Source of the DNA: JAUVKA01 sp964465145
GTDB taxonomy: Bacteria; Bacteroidota; Bacteroidia; Bacteroidales; UBA12481
DNA: 29,554 nt
Direction of reading: 5' to 3'
Assembly (NCBI GenBank): GCA_964465145.1
Contig: CAYXJR010000057.1
Coordinates: forward strand, 1-29,554
Position 1 is the first letter of the stretch, and each line of letters starts with the position of its first letter. Positions 24,177 through 29,554 of the stretch are shown piece by piece. Both the position numbers and the translations under genes were made by a program. The notes under the pieces were generated by a model. That model worked only from the letters and a program-made list of their open reading frames with translations, was not told the origin of the DNA and searched no databases.

Positions 24177-25505
24177 ATGAAATCTTTAATTGTTGCGGTA
24201 TTATTCACTTTTGCCTTCGTTCCTGCGCTTTGGCCTCAATCCAATGAGAAGTATGGCAGTGATGAACAACTGTGTTTGAGGAATTATTCACTTTACAAGG
24301 GGTACCTGAAAAATAATAGTTTCCCGGATGCTAAAATGTTCTGGCAGAAAATGATTCAAATTTGTCCAAAGTATTCAACCGGGATATGGGCAGATGGAGA
24401 AAAAATATATAAAGAGATTATATCTGCAACAACAGATCCTTTAAAAAAGTCACAGCTTATAGATTCTCTATTATGGATATACGACCAGAGAATCACCTAT
24501 TTTGGTGATAACCCGAGAATTCCTATTGGTTACATCCTGGGTAAAAAAGGTATATCAATTATGCAATATGGTACTCGGCCCATAGAGGAGGGTTATAATA
24601 CATTAAAAGAATCAGTTGCCATGCAAAGGGATAATTCAAATGCTGCTGTGATTCTAACCCTGATGAAGGCGAGCAAGAGTCTTTTCTCCTCCGGTATGAT
24701 TACGGCTGAAGAAGTAATTGAAAATTACAGCTCTTGTATAAGCATTGCAAATGTCAATCTTTTAAAAGATCCAGAAGATGAAAATTTCCTCGCGGCCAGA
24801 ACTGGTATTGAGCAATATCTGATAAGTTCAAAAGCAGCGGATTGTCCAACCCTAGTCAATATTTATTTGGATCAGTTCCAGGAAAATCAAAAAAACAGCG
24901 AGTGGTTAGTTAAAATCATTGACCTTCTCAAATCGACCGGGTGCAGTGATTCTGGCCTATATACGCAATCTGTCGAAGCTCTTTTTGTACTGGAACCCTC
25001 TGCAGTATCTGCCCACCAGCTGGCCAATATATATTTTACAGGTGGGAACTATGAGAGGGCGGTGGAATATCTCGGGAAGGGAGTCAGCCTGGGTGAGGAA
25101 TCTGAGGAGAAAGCCAACATGTACTACGAACTGGCCTATATCCAATACGTCCATTTAAAAAATTATCAAAAAGCCAGAGAATATGCCCTCAAGGCCATTG
25201 ACCTAAGGCCTCACTGGGGAGACCCATATATTCTGATCGGTAAATTGTATATCGATGACCGAATGTCTGTTTCAGATAAGGAATTTGAACAAGAAGCGGT
25301 TTTTTGGGCAGCAGTTGACAAATTCATTCAGGCAAAAAAGGTTGATCCTGAACAAAGTAAGCGGGTAAACGAATTGATTAACCAATATTCCCAATACTTT
25401 CCCATCAATGATGATGTATTTATGTGGACATATCGTGATGGACAGGAATACAAAGTGGGTGGATGGATCAATGAACTGACCACAGTGCGCTCAAGGAAAC
25501 TCTAA
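24177..25505 (+). CDS. Exported tetratricopeptide-repeat protein
   Basis: A 442-residue protein with a signal peptide (MKSLIVAVLFTFAFVPALWP then QSN). Helical repeats fill the rest. The clearest TPR units are near the C-terminal third: SAHQLANIYFTGGNYERAVE, then KANMYYELAYIQYVHLKNYQ with ALKAIDLRPHWGDPYILIGK. The end (NQYSQYFPINDDVFMWTYRDGQEYKVGGWINELTTVR, read in parts) belongs to a Bacteroidota TPR family I recognise by its FP..GW(I)NE.TTVR finish but for which I know no defined role. Probably periplasmic. It is the only fully intact gene with a strong promoter inside the decay zone. An 8-bp inverted repeat spans its stop codon. Confidence 0.82.
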   Translation: MKSLIVAVLFTFAFVPALWPQSNEKYGSDEQLCLRNYSLYKGYLKNNSFPDAKMFWQKMIQICPKYSTGIWADGEKIYKEIISATTDPLKKSQLIDSLLWIYDQRITYFGDNPRIPIGYILGKKGISIMQYGTRPIEEGYNTLKESVAMQRDNSNAAVILTLMKASKSLFSSGMITAEEVIENYSSCISIANVNLLKDPEDENFLAARTGIEQYLISSKAADCPTLVNIYLDQFQENQKNSEWLVKIIDLLKSTGCSDSGLYTQSVEALFVLEPSAVSAHQLANIYFTGGNYERAVEYLGKGVSLGEESEEKANMYYELAYIQYVHLKNYQKAREYALKAIDLRPHWGDPYILIGKLYIDDRMSVSDKEFEQEAVFWAAVDKFIQAKKVDPEQSKRVNELINQYSQYFPINDDVFMWTYRDGQEYKVGGWINELTTVRSRKL

Positions 25506-25528
25506 TCAGAGAAAAAGAGAATTAGAGT
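25499..25528. repeat. Inverted repeat over the TPR stop codon
   Basis: ACTCTAAT (25499-25506) and ATTAGAGT (25521-25528) pair around a purine-rich 14-base loop. The TAA stop is inside the left arm. It may act in mRNA 3'-end formation together with the hairpin that follows, though no U-run is present. Confidence 0.45.
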
Positions 25529-25531
25529 GTA

Positions 25532-25553
25532 GGGACACAGGGCCGTGTGTCTC
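25532..25553. repeat. GGGACACA/TGTGTCTC palindrome
   Basis: An 8-bp stem with one G-U pair around GGGCCG, just after the TPR gene. The sequence resembles the dispersed TGTAGGGACAC...GTGTCCCTACA palindromes of many bacterial genomes in a degenerate form. It could also serve as the terminator of the TPR transcript. Confidence 0.5.
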
Positions 25554-25608
25554 ATCCAATCCCCATTAACTGATCCATTTACAAACTTTTTGTTATTGAA
25601 TTTGTTAT

Positions 25609-25698
25609 CTATAGTAATTCACCTTTGAGTTGCTGGCAGGAGAATAAACCCAGAGAGAGGGCCATAATGGCGATAGCAAAGGAAATTTTTAATTTCAT
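25609..25698 (-). pseudogene. 29-residue lipoprotein stub
   Basis: An ATG at 25698 opens a short frame made almost wholly of a lipoprotein signal: a MKLK start, a hydrophobic stretch (ISFAIAIMALSLG) and the lipobox LFSC. Only about nine residues (QQLKGELL) follow before a TAG. A signal this well formed is unlikely by chance. It looks like the 5' end of a deleted lipoprotein gene. A bona fide tiny lipoprotein, such as a lysis- or entericidin-like peptide, cannot be excluded. No promoter matching TAnnTTTG was seen upstream. The rest of the 25554-25871 gap is AT-rich with nothing I can identify. Confidence 0.5.
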
Positions 25699-25871
25699 GA
25701 TCTGGTTTGTTAATTGATAAGCAAGGCAATAAATTTTATATTTTCTCTTTAAACACCTGAGGGGGCGTAAAGGTTTAGCTTATTGATGATTTTATATAAG
25801 AAATAGTGATTTGGAACATAGAACCCCGAAAAATAATAAAGTCCGTTGGGAATGAGGCCCATAGGGTACAT

Positions 25872-26426
25872 TTATACAAAAAGCCTTGCTTTTATTCTAT
25901 CCAGATTATGATTCTTTCTGGATGTCAGGATCTCCATCCCATATTTAGTATGATAATGGTGCTTACCAAAAAACTCAATTGATTGTTGATGAAATTCCTT
26001 TTCGCTAAGATCGGATCTTCCCGATAATTTCCATTCCAGGCGCATTTTATCGATCCTTTCAAAATAATTTCTATGTATCAAATGCATCAGATCTGCATCA
26101 CACAAAGCCATAGAGATCAGATCCTTTGGGTACTGAGGAACTTTAGTTGCTAAAATAGCTCTTTCTACCTGGCTTATTATTTCTTCATCAACATTCAATC
26201 TTAAAAGAAATTCTCTCACCATTTCAGCACTAACTTTTTCGTGATCATCATACTGCTTAACATATCCAACATCATGAAAAATTGCTGCAACTGCCAGACA
26301 ATTAAGTTCATCCGGGGACAAGCCCGATCCCTCGCCAATAATTTGGGAGTTCCGGTATACATCCAGGGTATGGAGCGGGAAATTAGAGAATCGGAGAGTA
26401 GGAGAATAATTATTGCTCTTTCCCAA
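25872..26426 (-). CDS. HD-domain phosphohydrolase, N-terminus uncertain
   Basis: A predicted metal-dependent HD-superfamily phosphohydrolase. Metal ligands appear in order: H of LHTLDVY (about residue 19), the HD pair in AAIFHDVGYVKQYDDHE (about 51-52), and D of CDADLMHL (about 109). The helix AILATKVPQYPKDLISMALC and the C-terminal EFFGKHHYHTKYGMEIL are typical of this subfamily. The longest sensible start is a TTG at 26426; the frame is open without an ATG back to 26483. The usual YHN before the first histidine is replaced by FSN. Both facts suggest that the original N-terminus was lost when the gene was joined to the FISUMP remnant upstream. Residual activity is possible since all metal ligands remain. 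Confidence 0.65.
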   Translation of the reverse strand: MGKSNNYSPTLRFSNFPLHTLDVYRNSQIIGEGSGLSPDELNCLAVAAIFHDVGYVKQYDDHEKVSAEMVREFLLRLNVDEEIISQVERAILATKVPQYPKDLISMALCDADLMHLIHRNYFERIDKMRLEWKLSGRSDLSEKEFHQQSIEFFGKHHYHTKYGMEILTSRKNHNLDRIKARLFV

Positions 26427-26459
26427 GAATTTACTTTTTTGTCCCAGCCAGGCCTGTCG

Positions 26460-26724
26460 TTTTTCAGGCAGCGTACGGAATACTTAAGGTTCTTATAATA
26501 TTTACTCACCCGAATCCAGTCATAATCAAAACTCAGGCGCCTGTAATATGCGTGTGAGGTCTCATTATCGAGCGAGGAGGTCCAGAAGACGGCATATTTG
26601 GCACCATAACCAGAACAGCCTTCAAAGCATGTGAATCACAATGGTCGATGAAAGTGCCTTGCTGCTGTCCTGAACCGGCAAGCGCAGAAAGGATAAAAAA
26701 CGTGATAACAAGGGATCGTTTCAT
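26460..26724 (-). pseudogene. FISUMP-domain exported protein, internal deletion with frame change
   Basis: An ATG at 26724 starts a good signal peptide (MKRSLVITFFILSALAGSG) followed by QQQGTFIDHCDSHA. This resembles the GTxxDxRDGxxYK opening of FISUMP (Fibrobacter succinogenes major paralogous) domains. A few codons later that frame becomes nonsense. A second frame carries the typical FISUMP ending: GYGAKYAVFWTSSLDNETSH, AYYRRLSFDYDWIR and YSVRCLKND. About 120 or more residues in between, including the WMAENL and GWHLPT motifs, are absent, and the two parts are out of frame with each other. The ending then runs into the HD-domain gene. A clear deletion product; the domain's role is poorly known. 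Confidence 0.7.
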
Positions 26725-26771
26725 TTAATACCAGGCCTTTTCAGATAAGGCAGTTCGTTTTTATTTTACTA

Positions 26772-26885
26772 TTAAAAGTATGTATTCACTGCAAATTCAA
26801 ATTGATTTATAAAAATTTCTTTGGAAGAAGATCCTCCCATTTTTTTAATGAATTCCATTATTTCCGATTCTCTTTCCTTAAGCAT
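26772..26885 (-). pseudogene. Winged-helix regulator N-terminal stub
   Basis: An ATG at 26885 opens a 37-residue frame beginning MLKERESEIMEFIKKMGG and SSSKEIF. This matches the first helices of DeoR/Fic-associated winged-helix DNA-binding domains (xExRxxEIxxFIxxxGxxSSKEI). The recognition helix should follow, but the frame turns into INQFEFAVNTYF and stops. The gene is thus a start joined to foreign sequence. Its upstream region carries four evenly spaced AGCT motifs that look like its operator. The lost remainder could have been a Fic or ATP-binding domain; the sequence does not tell. Confidence 0.5.
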
Positions 26886-26893
26886 TTTATTAT

Positions 26894-26968
26894 TTTGAGC
26901 TCATAAAGTTAGCGATTATAGCTCAAATACATTAATTAATGAGCTGAATCTTTATTATAAATGAGCTG
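26894..26968. repeat. Array of four AGCT cores at exact 22-bp spacing
   Basis: AGCT occurs at 26898, 26920, 26942 and 26964, each 22 bases after the last. Copies 1, 3 and 4 read TGAGCT and copy 2 reads AGCTCA. Copies 1 and 2 form an 8-bp inverted repeat (TTTGAGCT/AGCTCAAA); copies 3 and 4 share AATGAGCTG. Twenty-two bases is about two helical turns, so all cores face one side of the DNA. The array lies 9-80 bases upstream of the winged-helix stub on its strand, as expected for an operator. Confidence 0.65.
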
Positions 26969-27123
26969 CAATGACCAGAATAACCGGATAAAGTTTCAAC
27001 CACTGCCTGTCAGGACGACCATTTATTGCTAATTGTAAAACACAATATTTAAACAGAATATAAGATAGAATCCTTTGATGTACCGGTCGGCGGTGATTGA
27101 TTTTATGACTGGTTTGTCGGGGT

Positions 27124-27167
27124 AGCAGGATTGGCCTTCGCTTCGCTCGGCCTTTCCTGGTGGGGGG
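27124..27167. repeat. GC-rich 44-bp direct repeat, copy 1
   Basis: It shares 41 of 44 bases with the copy at 27229 (all three differences are transitions). The core is CTTCGCTTCGCTCGG and the end is TCCTGGTGGGGGG. Within it CAGGA-tt-GGCC and GGCC-tt-TCCTG can pair around a 12-base loop. No coding role is seen; mobile palindromic unit or island-end repeat is likely. Confidence 0.8.
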
Positions 27168-27228
27168 GGAGGTACTAAAAGTCTGTTTCATGTAAACTCC
27201 AAAGGAGTTGTGTCGCTTTATTTTGAAC

Positions 27229-27272
27229 AGCAGGATTGGTCTTCGCTTCGCTCAGCCCTTCCTGGTGGGGGG
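27229..27272. repeat. GC-rich 44-bp direct repeat, copy 2
   Basis: Second copy, offset 105 bases from the first. Two of the three changes (GGTC, AGCC) weaken the inner part of the hairpin that copy 1 can form. Between the copies is a unique 61-base stretch with a small AACTCC-aaa-GGAGTT hairpin. It lies 61 bases before the recombinase remnant. Confidence 0.8.
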
Positions 27273-27333
27273 ATGATTCAACACAACAAATATGGCAAAT
27301 TTCAAAATAATGCTCCACCCGACAAGACCTTGA

Positions 27334-27531
27334 AAAAAAGATGGATCTAAGGCAGTAGTATATAGTGTAGCAAGACACACATTTGCCTCAACCTTGAAAA
27401 GTAAAGACGTACCGGCCTCAGTCATTAAAGAAATGATGGGCCATTCCAATGAAGAAACTACTGAGATTTATCTTAAAGAATTCAGTAATGATGTTTTGAG
27501 CCTTGCCAGTGAGCAATTAAATATTGAATAA
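27334..27531 (+). pseudogene. Tyrosine recombinase C-terminal remnant
   Basis: After a TGA at 27331 the frame reads KKDGSKAVVYSVARHTFAST, VIKEMMGHSNEETTEIYLKE and stops at 27531. This is the end of the catalytic domain of a tyrosine recombinase/integrase: the second catalytic Arg in VARHTFA, the GH motif in MMGHS and the nucleophile Tyr in TEIYL. The SVARHTFAS form is typical of integrases of Bacteroidota mobile elements. The N-terminal arm-binding and core-binding domains and the first catalytic Arg are missing, so it cannot act. It marks the edge of an old integrated element that probably brought the adjoining AbiE pair. Confidence 0.85.
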
Positions 27532-27557
27532 ACTATGGTGTTGTGGAATAGTTTTAC

Positions 27558-27565
27558 TACATTTG
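27558..27565 (+). promoter_or_regulatory. Candidate -7 box for abiEi-abiEii
   Basis: TACATTTG fits TAnnTTTG. The nearest TTG upstream is 14 bases away, too short for the usual spacer. Transcription would begin near 27572, exactly at the edge of the nested inverted repeat. Confidence 0.35.
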
Positions 27566-27572
27566 CCATTCA

Positions 27573-27611
27573 TGTAACAATCAACCCCAGTTTATGGGGT
27601 CTAACGTTACA
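27573..27611. promoter_or_regulatory. Nested symmetric inverted repeat, likely AbiEi operator
   Basis: The layout is TGTAAC-N6-CCCCA-N5-TGGGG-N6-GTTACA, fully symmetric over 39 bases. It lies between the candidate -7 box and the preferred abiEi ATG at 27621. Characterised AbiEi antitoxins repress their own operon by binding inverted repeats in the promoter, so this is the natural binding site. A folded 5' leader that controls translation is the alternative. Confidence 0.6.
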
Positions 27612-27620
27612 CAAATAGAA

Positions 27621-28421
27621 ATGGGAAAAAGTACTTATATTTCAACAAGTCTGACAAAAGACCAGATTGATTTTCTGCAAATTCTGGATGATCATGAGAT
27701 ACTGTATTTCAATCTTGACGACATTGAGAAACGTCTCGGGTTTTGTCCTTCAAATGTAAACGACCTGGCAGAGAATCTCAATCAAAAAGGTTTTCTCAAT
27801 CGGATTGAGCGGGGTAAATATACTCGTCCGCAATTTAATGATCCGTACGTGCTGGGATCTTTTATATCAAAAGGCGGTGTTGTGGCATATTGGTCAGCTT
27901 TGCATCTACATGGGCTGACAGATCGATTTCCAAACAAAGTATTTATAAAAACTACCATGCGAAAACGGAATACCAATTTGTTTGGCACTCCCATCCATTT
28001 TGTATCCGTTAAGTCGTACAAGTTATCAGGGACTGTCACGAATGGATATGGAGACAGAAGCTATAGATTGACCGATCTAGAAACAACTATTTTGGATTGC
28101 TTTGACCAACCACGGTATGCAGGAGACTGGCCCGATTTATTGAAAGCTTTTTCTCAGACAAATTTAGACGCAAATAACCTTATAGAAAAGGCAAAGCTTT
28201 ACAACAACGCTTCTGTGATTAAGCGAATGGGATATTTGGCTGAATTGCTTAAAAAGAAAGAATTGACTCCGTTTATTGATTTTGCAAAACAAAAACTTGG
28301 AAAGAAGTATACTCTCTTTGAACCAGGTGGGGAAGACAGTGGCAAATTCAATTCATCCTGGATGCTGCGTTTGAATATTACAGAAACAGCAATAATACAA
28401 ATCATAGAAAACTCATATTAG
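27621..28421 (+). CDS. abiEi: AbiEi-family antitoxin / transcriptional repressor
   Basis: Antitoxin of a type IV toxin-antitoxin pair of the abortive-infection AbiE class. The 266 residues contain an N-terminal winged-helix (ILDDHEILYFNLDDIEKRLG ... LAENLNQKGFLNRIERGKYT) followed by the AbiEi core: VAYWSALHLHGLTD, FIKTTMRKRNTNLFGTPIHF, RLTDLETTILDCFDQPRYAG and later IKRMGYLAELL. The family antitoxin represses its own operon and counteracts the nucleotidyltransferase toxin. The frame extends to an ATG at 27594, but that start lies inside the nested inverted repeat; the ATG at 27621 is preferred. The toxin gene begins 1 base after its stop. Confidence 0.9.
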   Translation: MGKSTYISTSLTKDQIDFLQILDDHEILYFNLDDIEKRLGFCPSNVNDLAENLNQKGFLNRIERGKYTRPQFNDPYVLGSFISKGGVVAYWSALHLHGLTDRFPNKVFIKTTMRKRNTNLFGTPIHFVSVKSYKLSGTVTNGYGDRSYRLTDLETTILDCFDQPRYAGDWPDLLKAFSQTNLDANNLIEKAKLYNNASVIKRMGYLAELLKKKELTPFIDFAKQKLGKKYTLFEPGGEDSGKFNSSWMLRLNITETAIIQIIENSY

Positions 28422-28422
28422 C

Positions 28423-29271
28423 TTGATCATCCAAAAAGAAATACGCGAAAAATCGATTGAATGGAGTGTGCCTCCAGATACAGTGGATAAAGACTATGTA
28501 TTGGGACATTTCCTGGCGGCATTTCATCAATATCATGGAGATCAGCTGATTTTTAAGGGTGGGACTTGTTTGCGTAAGTGCTATTTTCCCGGGTATCGAT
28601 TCTCAGAAGACTTGGATTTCACTTCCATTAACGTTGTATTCAAATTAGAGTCAAAGGACATTAATGCAGTATGTAAATCAGTGGAACAACATACCGGAAT
28701 TATTTTCATCCCGGAAGACATTAAAATGCTACAGCATCAAAATGAGAAAAAAGGTTATCAAGTTAAGATCAAATACTGGGGAGCGAATCATTTGAGAAAC
28801 CAGCAACCATTGTCATCAGACATATGGCTTACAAAGATAAAACTGGAAATCTCAACTGATGAGCTATCCCTTTTGCCTGCTGCCTACAAACTAGTTAACC
28901 ATCCTTATTCTGATTCCCTGATATCCTCAAAGCCTATCCCTTGCTATGCCCTGAACGAAATAATAGCTGAAAAGTTGAGATCATTATTCCAACGCTCATA
29001 CATGGCTCCTCGTGACTTTTACGACATTTATCACCTTACTCAAGGGTTCGTTGTTAAGGACTGGCAAATTGTAAAGCCTCTATTCATTCAAAAAATGAAA
29101 CACAAAGGTTTTATATATACTGGTCCACAACAATTAATCGAAGAGCCTTCGATTAAAAAGGTTCGCAAGGCATGGCAATCTAGTATTGCCCACCAGATAA
29201 ATTTCGATGATGTTGACTCACCGGATGTTATTATCAATGAGGTTATCAGTAGGATTGAAGAAAACTTATAA
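28423..29271 (+). CDS. abiEii: AbiEii-family nucleotidyltransferase toxin
   Basis: Toxin of the pair, a DNA-polymerase-beta-like nucleotidyltransferase (PF08843). In the 282 residues the motifs are all present: FKGGTCLRK (44-52), the metal site RFSEDLDF (59-66, S61, D63, D65), the IKLEIS strand (139-144, K140), and the C-terminal block ALNEIIAEKLRSLFQR with PRDFYDIYHL (K184, D198, D201). Family toxins arrest growth, some by adding nucleotides to tRNA 3' ends. The start is a TTG at 28423, one base after the antitoxin stop. The family's usual beginning (IxxxIxExSxEWxVPxxxVxKDYVLG) aligns from there, and the coupling fits. No inactivating change is visible. Confidence 0.9.
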   Translation: MIIQKEIREKSIEWSVPPDTVDKDYVLGHFLAAFHQYHGDQLIFKGGTCLRKCYFPGYRFSEDLDFTSINVVFKLESKDINAVCKSVEQHTGIIFIPEDIKMLQHQNEKKGYQVKIKYWGANHLRNQQPLSSDIWLTKIKLEISTDELSLLPAAYKLVNHPYSDSLISSKPIPCYALNEIIAEKLRSLFQRSYMAPRDFYDIYHLTQGFVVKDWQIVKPLFIQKMKHKGFIYTGPQQLIEEPSIKKVRKAWQSSIAHQINFDDVDSPDVIINEVISRIEENL

Positions 29272-29354
29272 CATTAAGCCCTATACAATACTGTAATCGG
29301 TAAATAACAATGCGAGTTTTCAGAAAATAAAAATGCAGATAAGGGATATATTCT

Positions 29355-29519
29355 CTAATCAATAAGCTTCTTGATTCTTTCATAATCCTCCTTATAAGGA
29401 AGAACGCCCCCCATGCTGTCCTGTTCAATAAGTTTAATACCATTATCGTGACAGTAATATCTGAGCTCTACCAAAATATCGGTACTCCAATAATGTAAGT
29501 AGTGCCTGCAAGAAAACTC
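29355..29519 (-). other. Unrecognised C-terminal coding fragment
   Basis: From a TGA at 29522 to a TAG at 29355 on the minus strand, a 54-residue frame reads like real protein: YLHYWSTDILVELRYYCHDN, then IKLIEQDSMGGVLPYKEDYE and RIKKLID. There is no Met start, and its upstream part near the window edge is broken by stops in this frame. It may be the tail of a decayed gene. I do not recognise the family. The 29272-29354 stretch before it is AT-rich with nothing identifiable. Confidence 0.3.
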
Positions 29520-29554
29520 TCAATACTCTATAAATCAACTCATTGGTGTTGATA

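Noticed and set aside
27124..27272. CRISPR-like repeat pair
   Set aside because: There are only two copies with a 61-base spacer, internal hairpin symmetry, and no cas gene nearby.
26955..27449. Three minus-strand frames reading through the GC-rich repeats
   Set aside because: Their similarity to each other (TRKG...) only reflects translation of the 44-bp repeat, and they overlap the integrase remnant antisense.

Overview
The window reads as chromosomal DNA of a member of the Bacteroidota, probably an anaerobe or microaerophile. The evidence is the gliding-type lipoprotein GldB, two DUF1573 repeats, a FISUMP fragment, a MeaB GTPase, barrel proteins with a C-terminal Phe, and weak or absent Shine-Dalgarno sites. 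At least two promoters fit the Bacteroidota pattern TTTG/TTG-N19-TAnnTTTG. No tRNA, rRNA or CRISPR array was seen. Layout, left to right: 1-742 (minus) is the N-terminal part of a secreted beta-sandwich repeat protein cut by the window edge. 891-3265 (minus) holds nadE and a small outer-membrane barrel gene, divergent from gldB (3334-4335). 4426-6775 (plus) is a compact oxygen/ROS/NO defence cassette of superoxide reductase, ferritin, a 54-residue rubredoxin and a flavodiiron protein. 6772-11282 (minus) pairs an M20 amidohydrolase with an 1104-residue propeller/outer-membrane protein. 11425-13610 (plus) is a DUF1573 protein translationally coupled to meaB. 13645-14787 (minus) is a membrane-anchored class-C beta-lactamase-fold hydrolase. 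14942-15694 is a doubly deleted dihydrolipoyl dehydrogenase gene. 15740-23285 is housekeeping: uvrA, a LOG-family gene, smpB, miaA, ppk1 and sixA. Several convergent pairs here and in the cassette overlap at, or nearly touch, their stop codons. From about 23.2 kb the character changes. 23224-27531 is a decay zone holding remnants of a phosphofructokinase, a sulfatase, a lipoprotein (signal peptide only), a FISUMP protein, a winged-helix regulator and a tyrosine recombinase. Among them are one intact TPR gene (24177-25505) and an HD-domain phosphohydrolase with an uncertain N-terminus. Several remnants keep the start of a gene joined to a later part with the middle missing. The same pattern occurs in the lpd remnant at 15 kb, so it is either genuine deletional decay or an assembly effect. 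The right end carries a complete AbiE-type toxin-antitoxin pair (27621-29271) next to the recombinase remnant and a duplicated GC-rich 44-bp repeat, which fits an old integrated island. The most notable non-coding signals are an array of four AGCT cores spaced exactly 22 bp apart upstream of the winged-helix remnant, and a nested symmetric inverted repeat just upstream of abiEi that is a likely autoregulatory operator. No wholly new multi-gene system is evident; the regulatory arrays and the deletion pattern deserve the second look.
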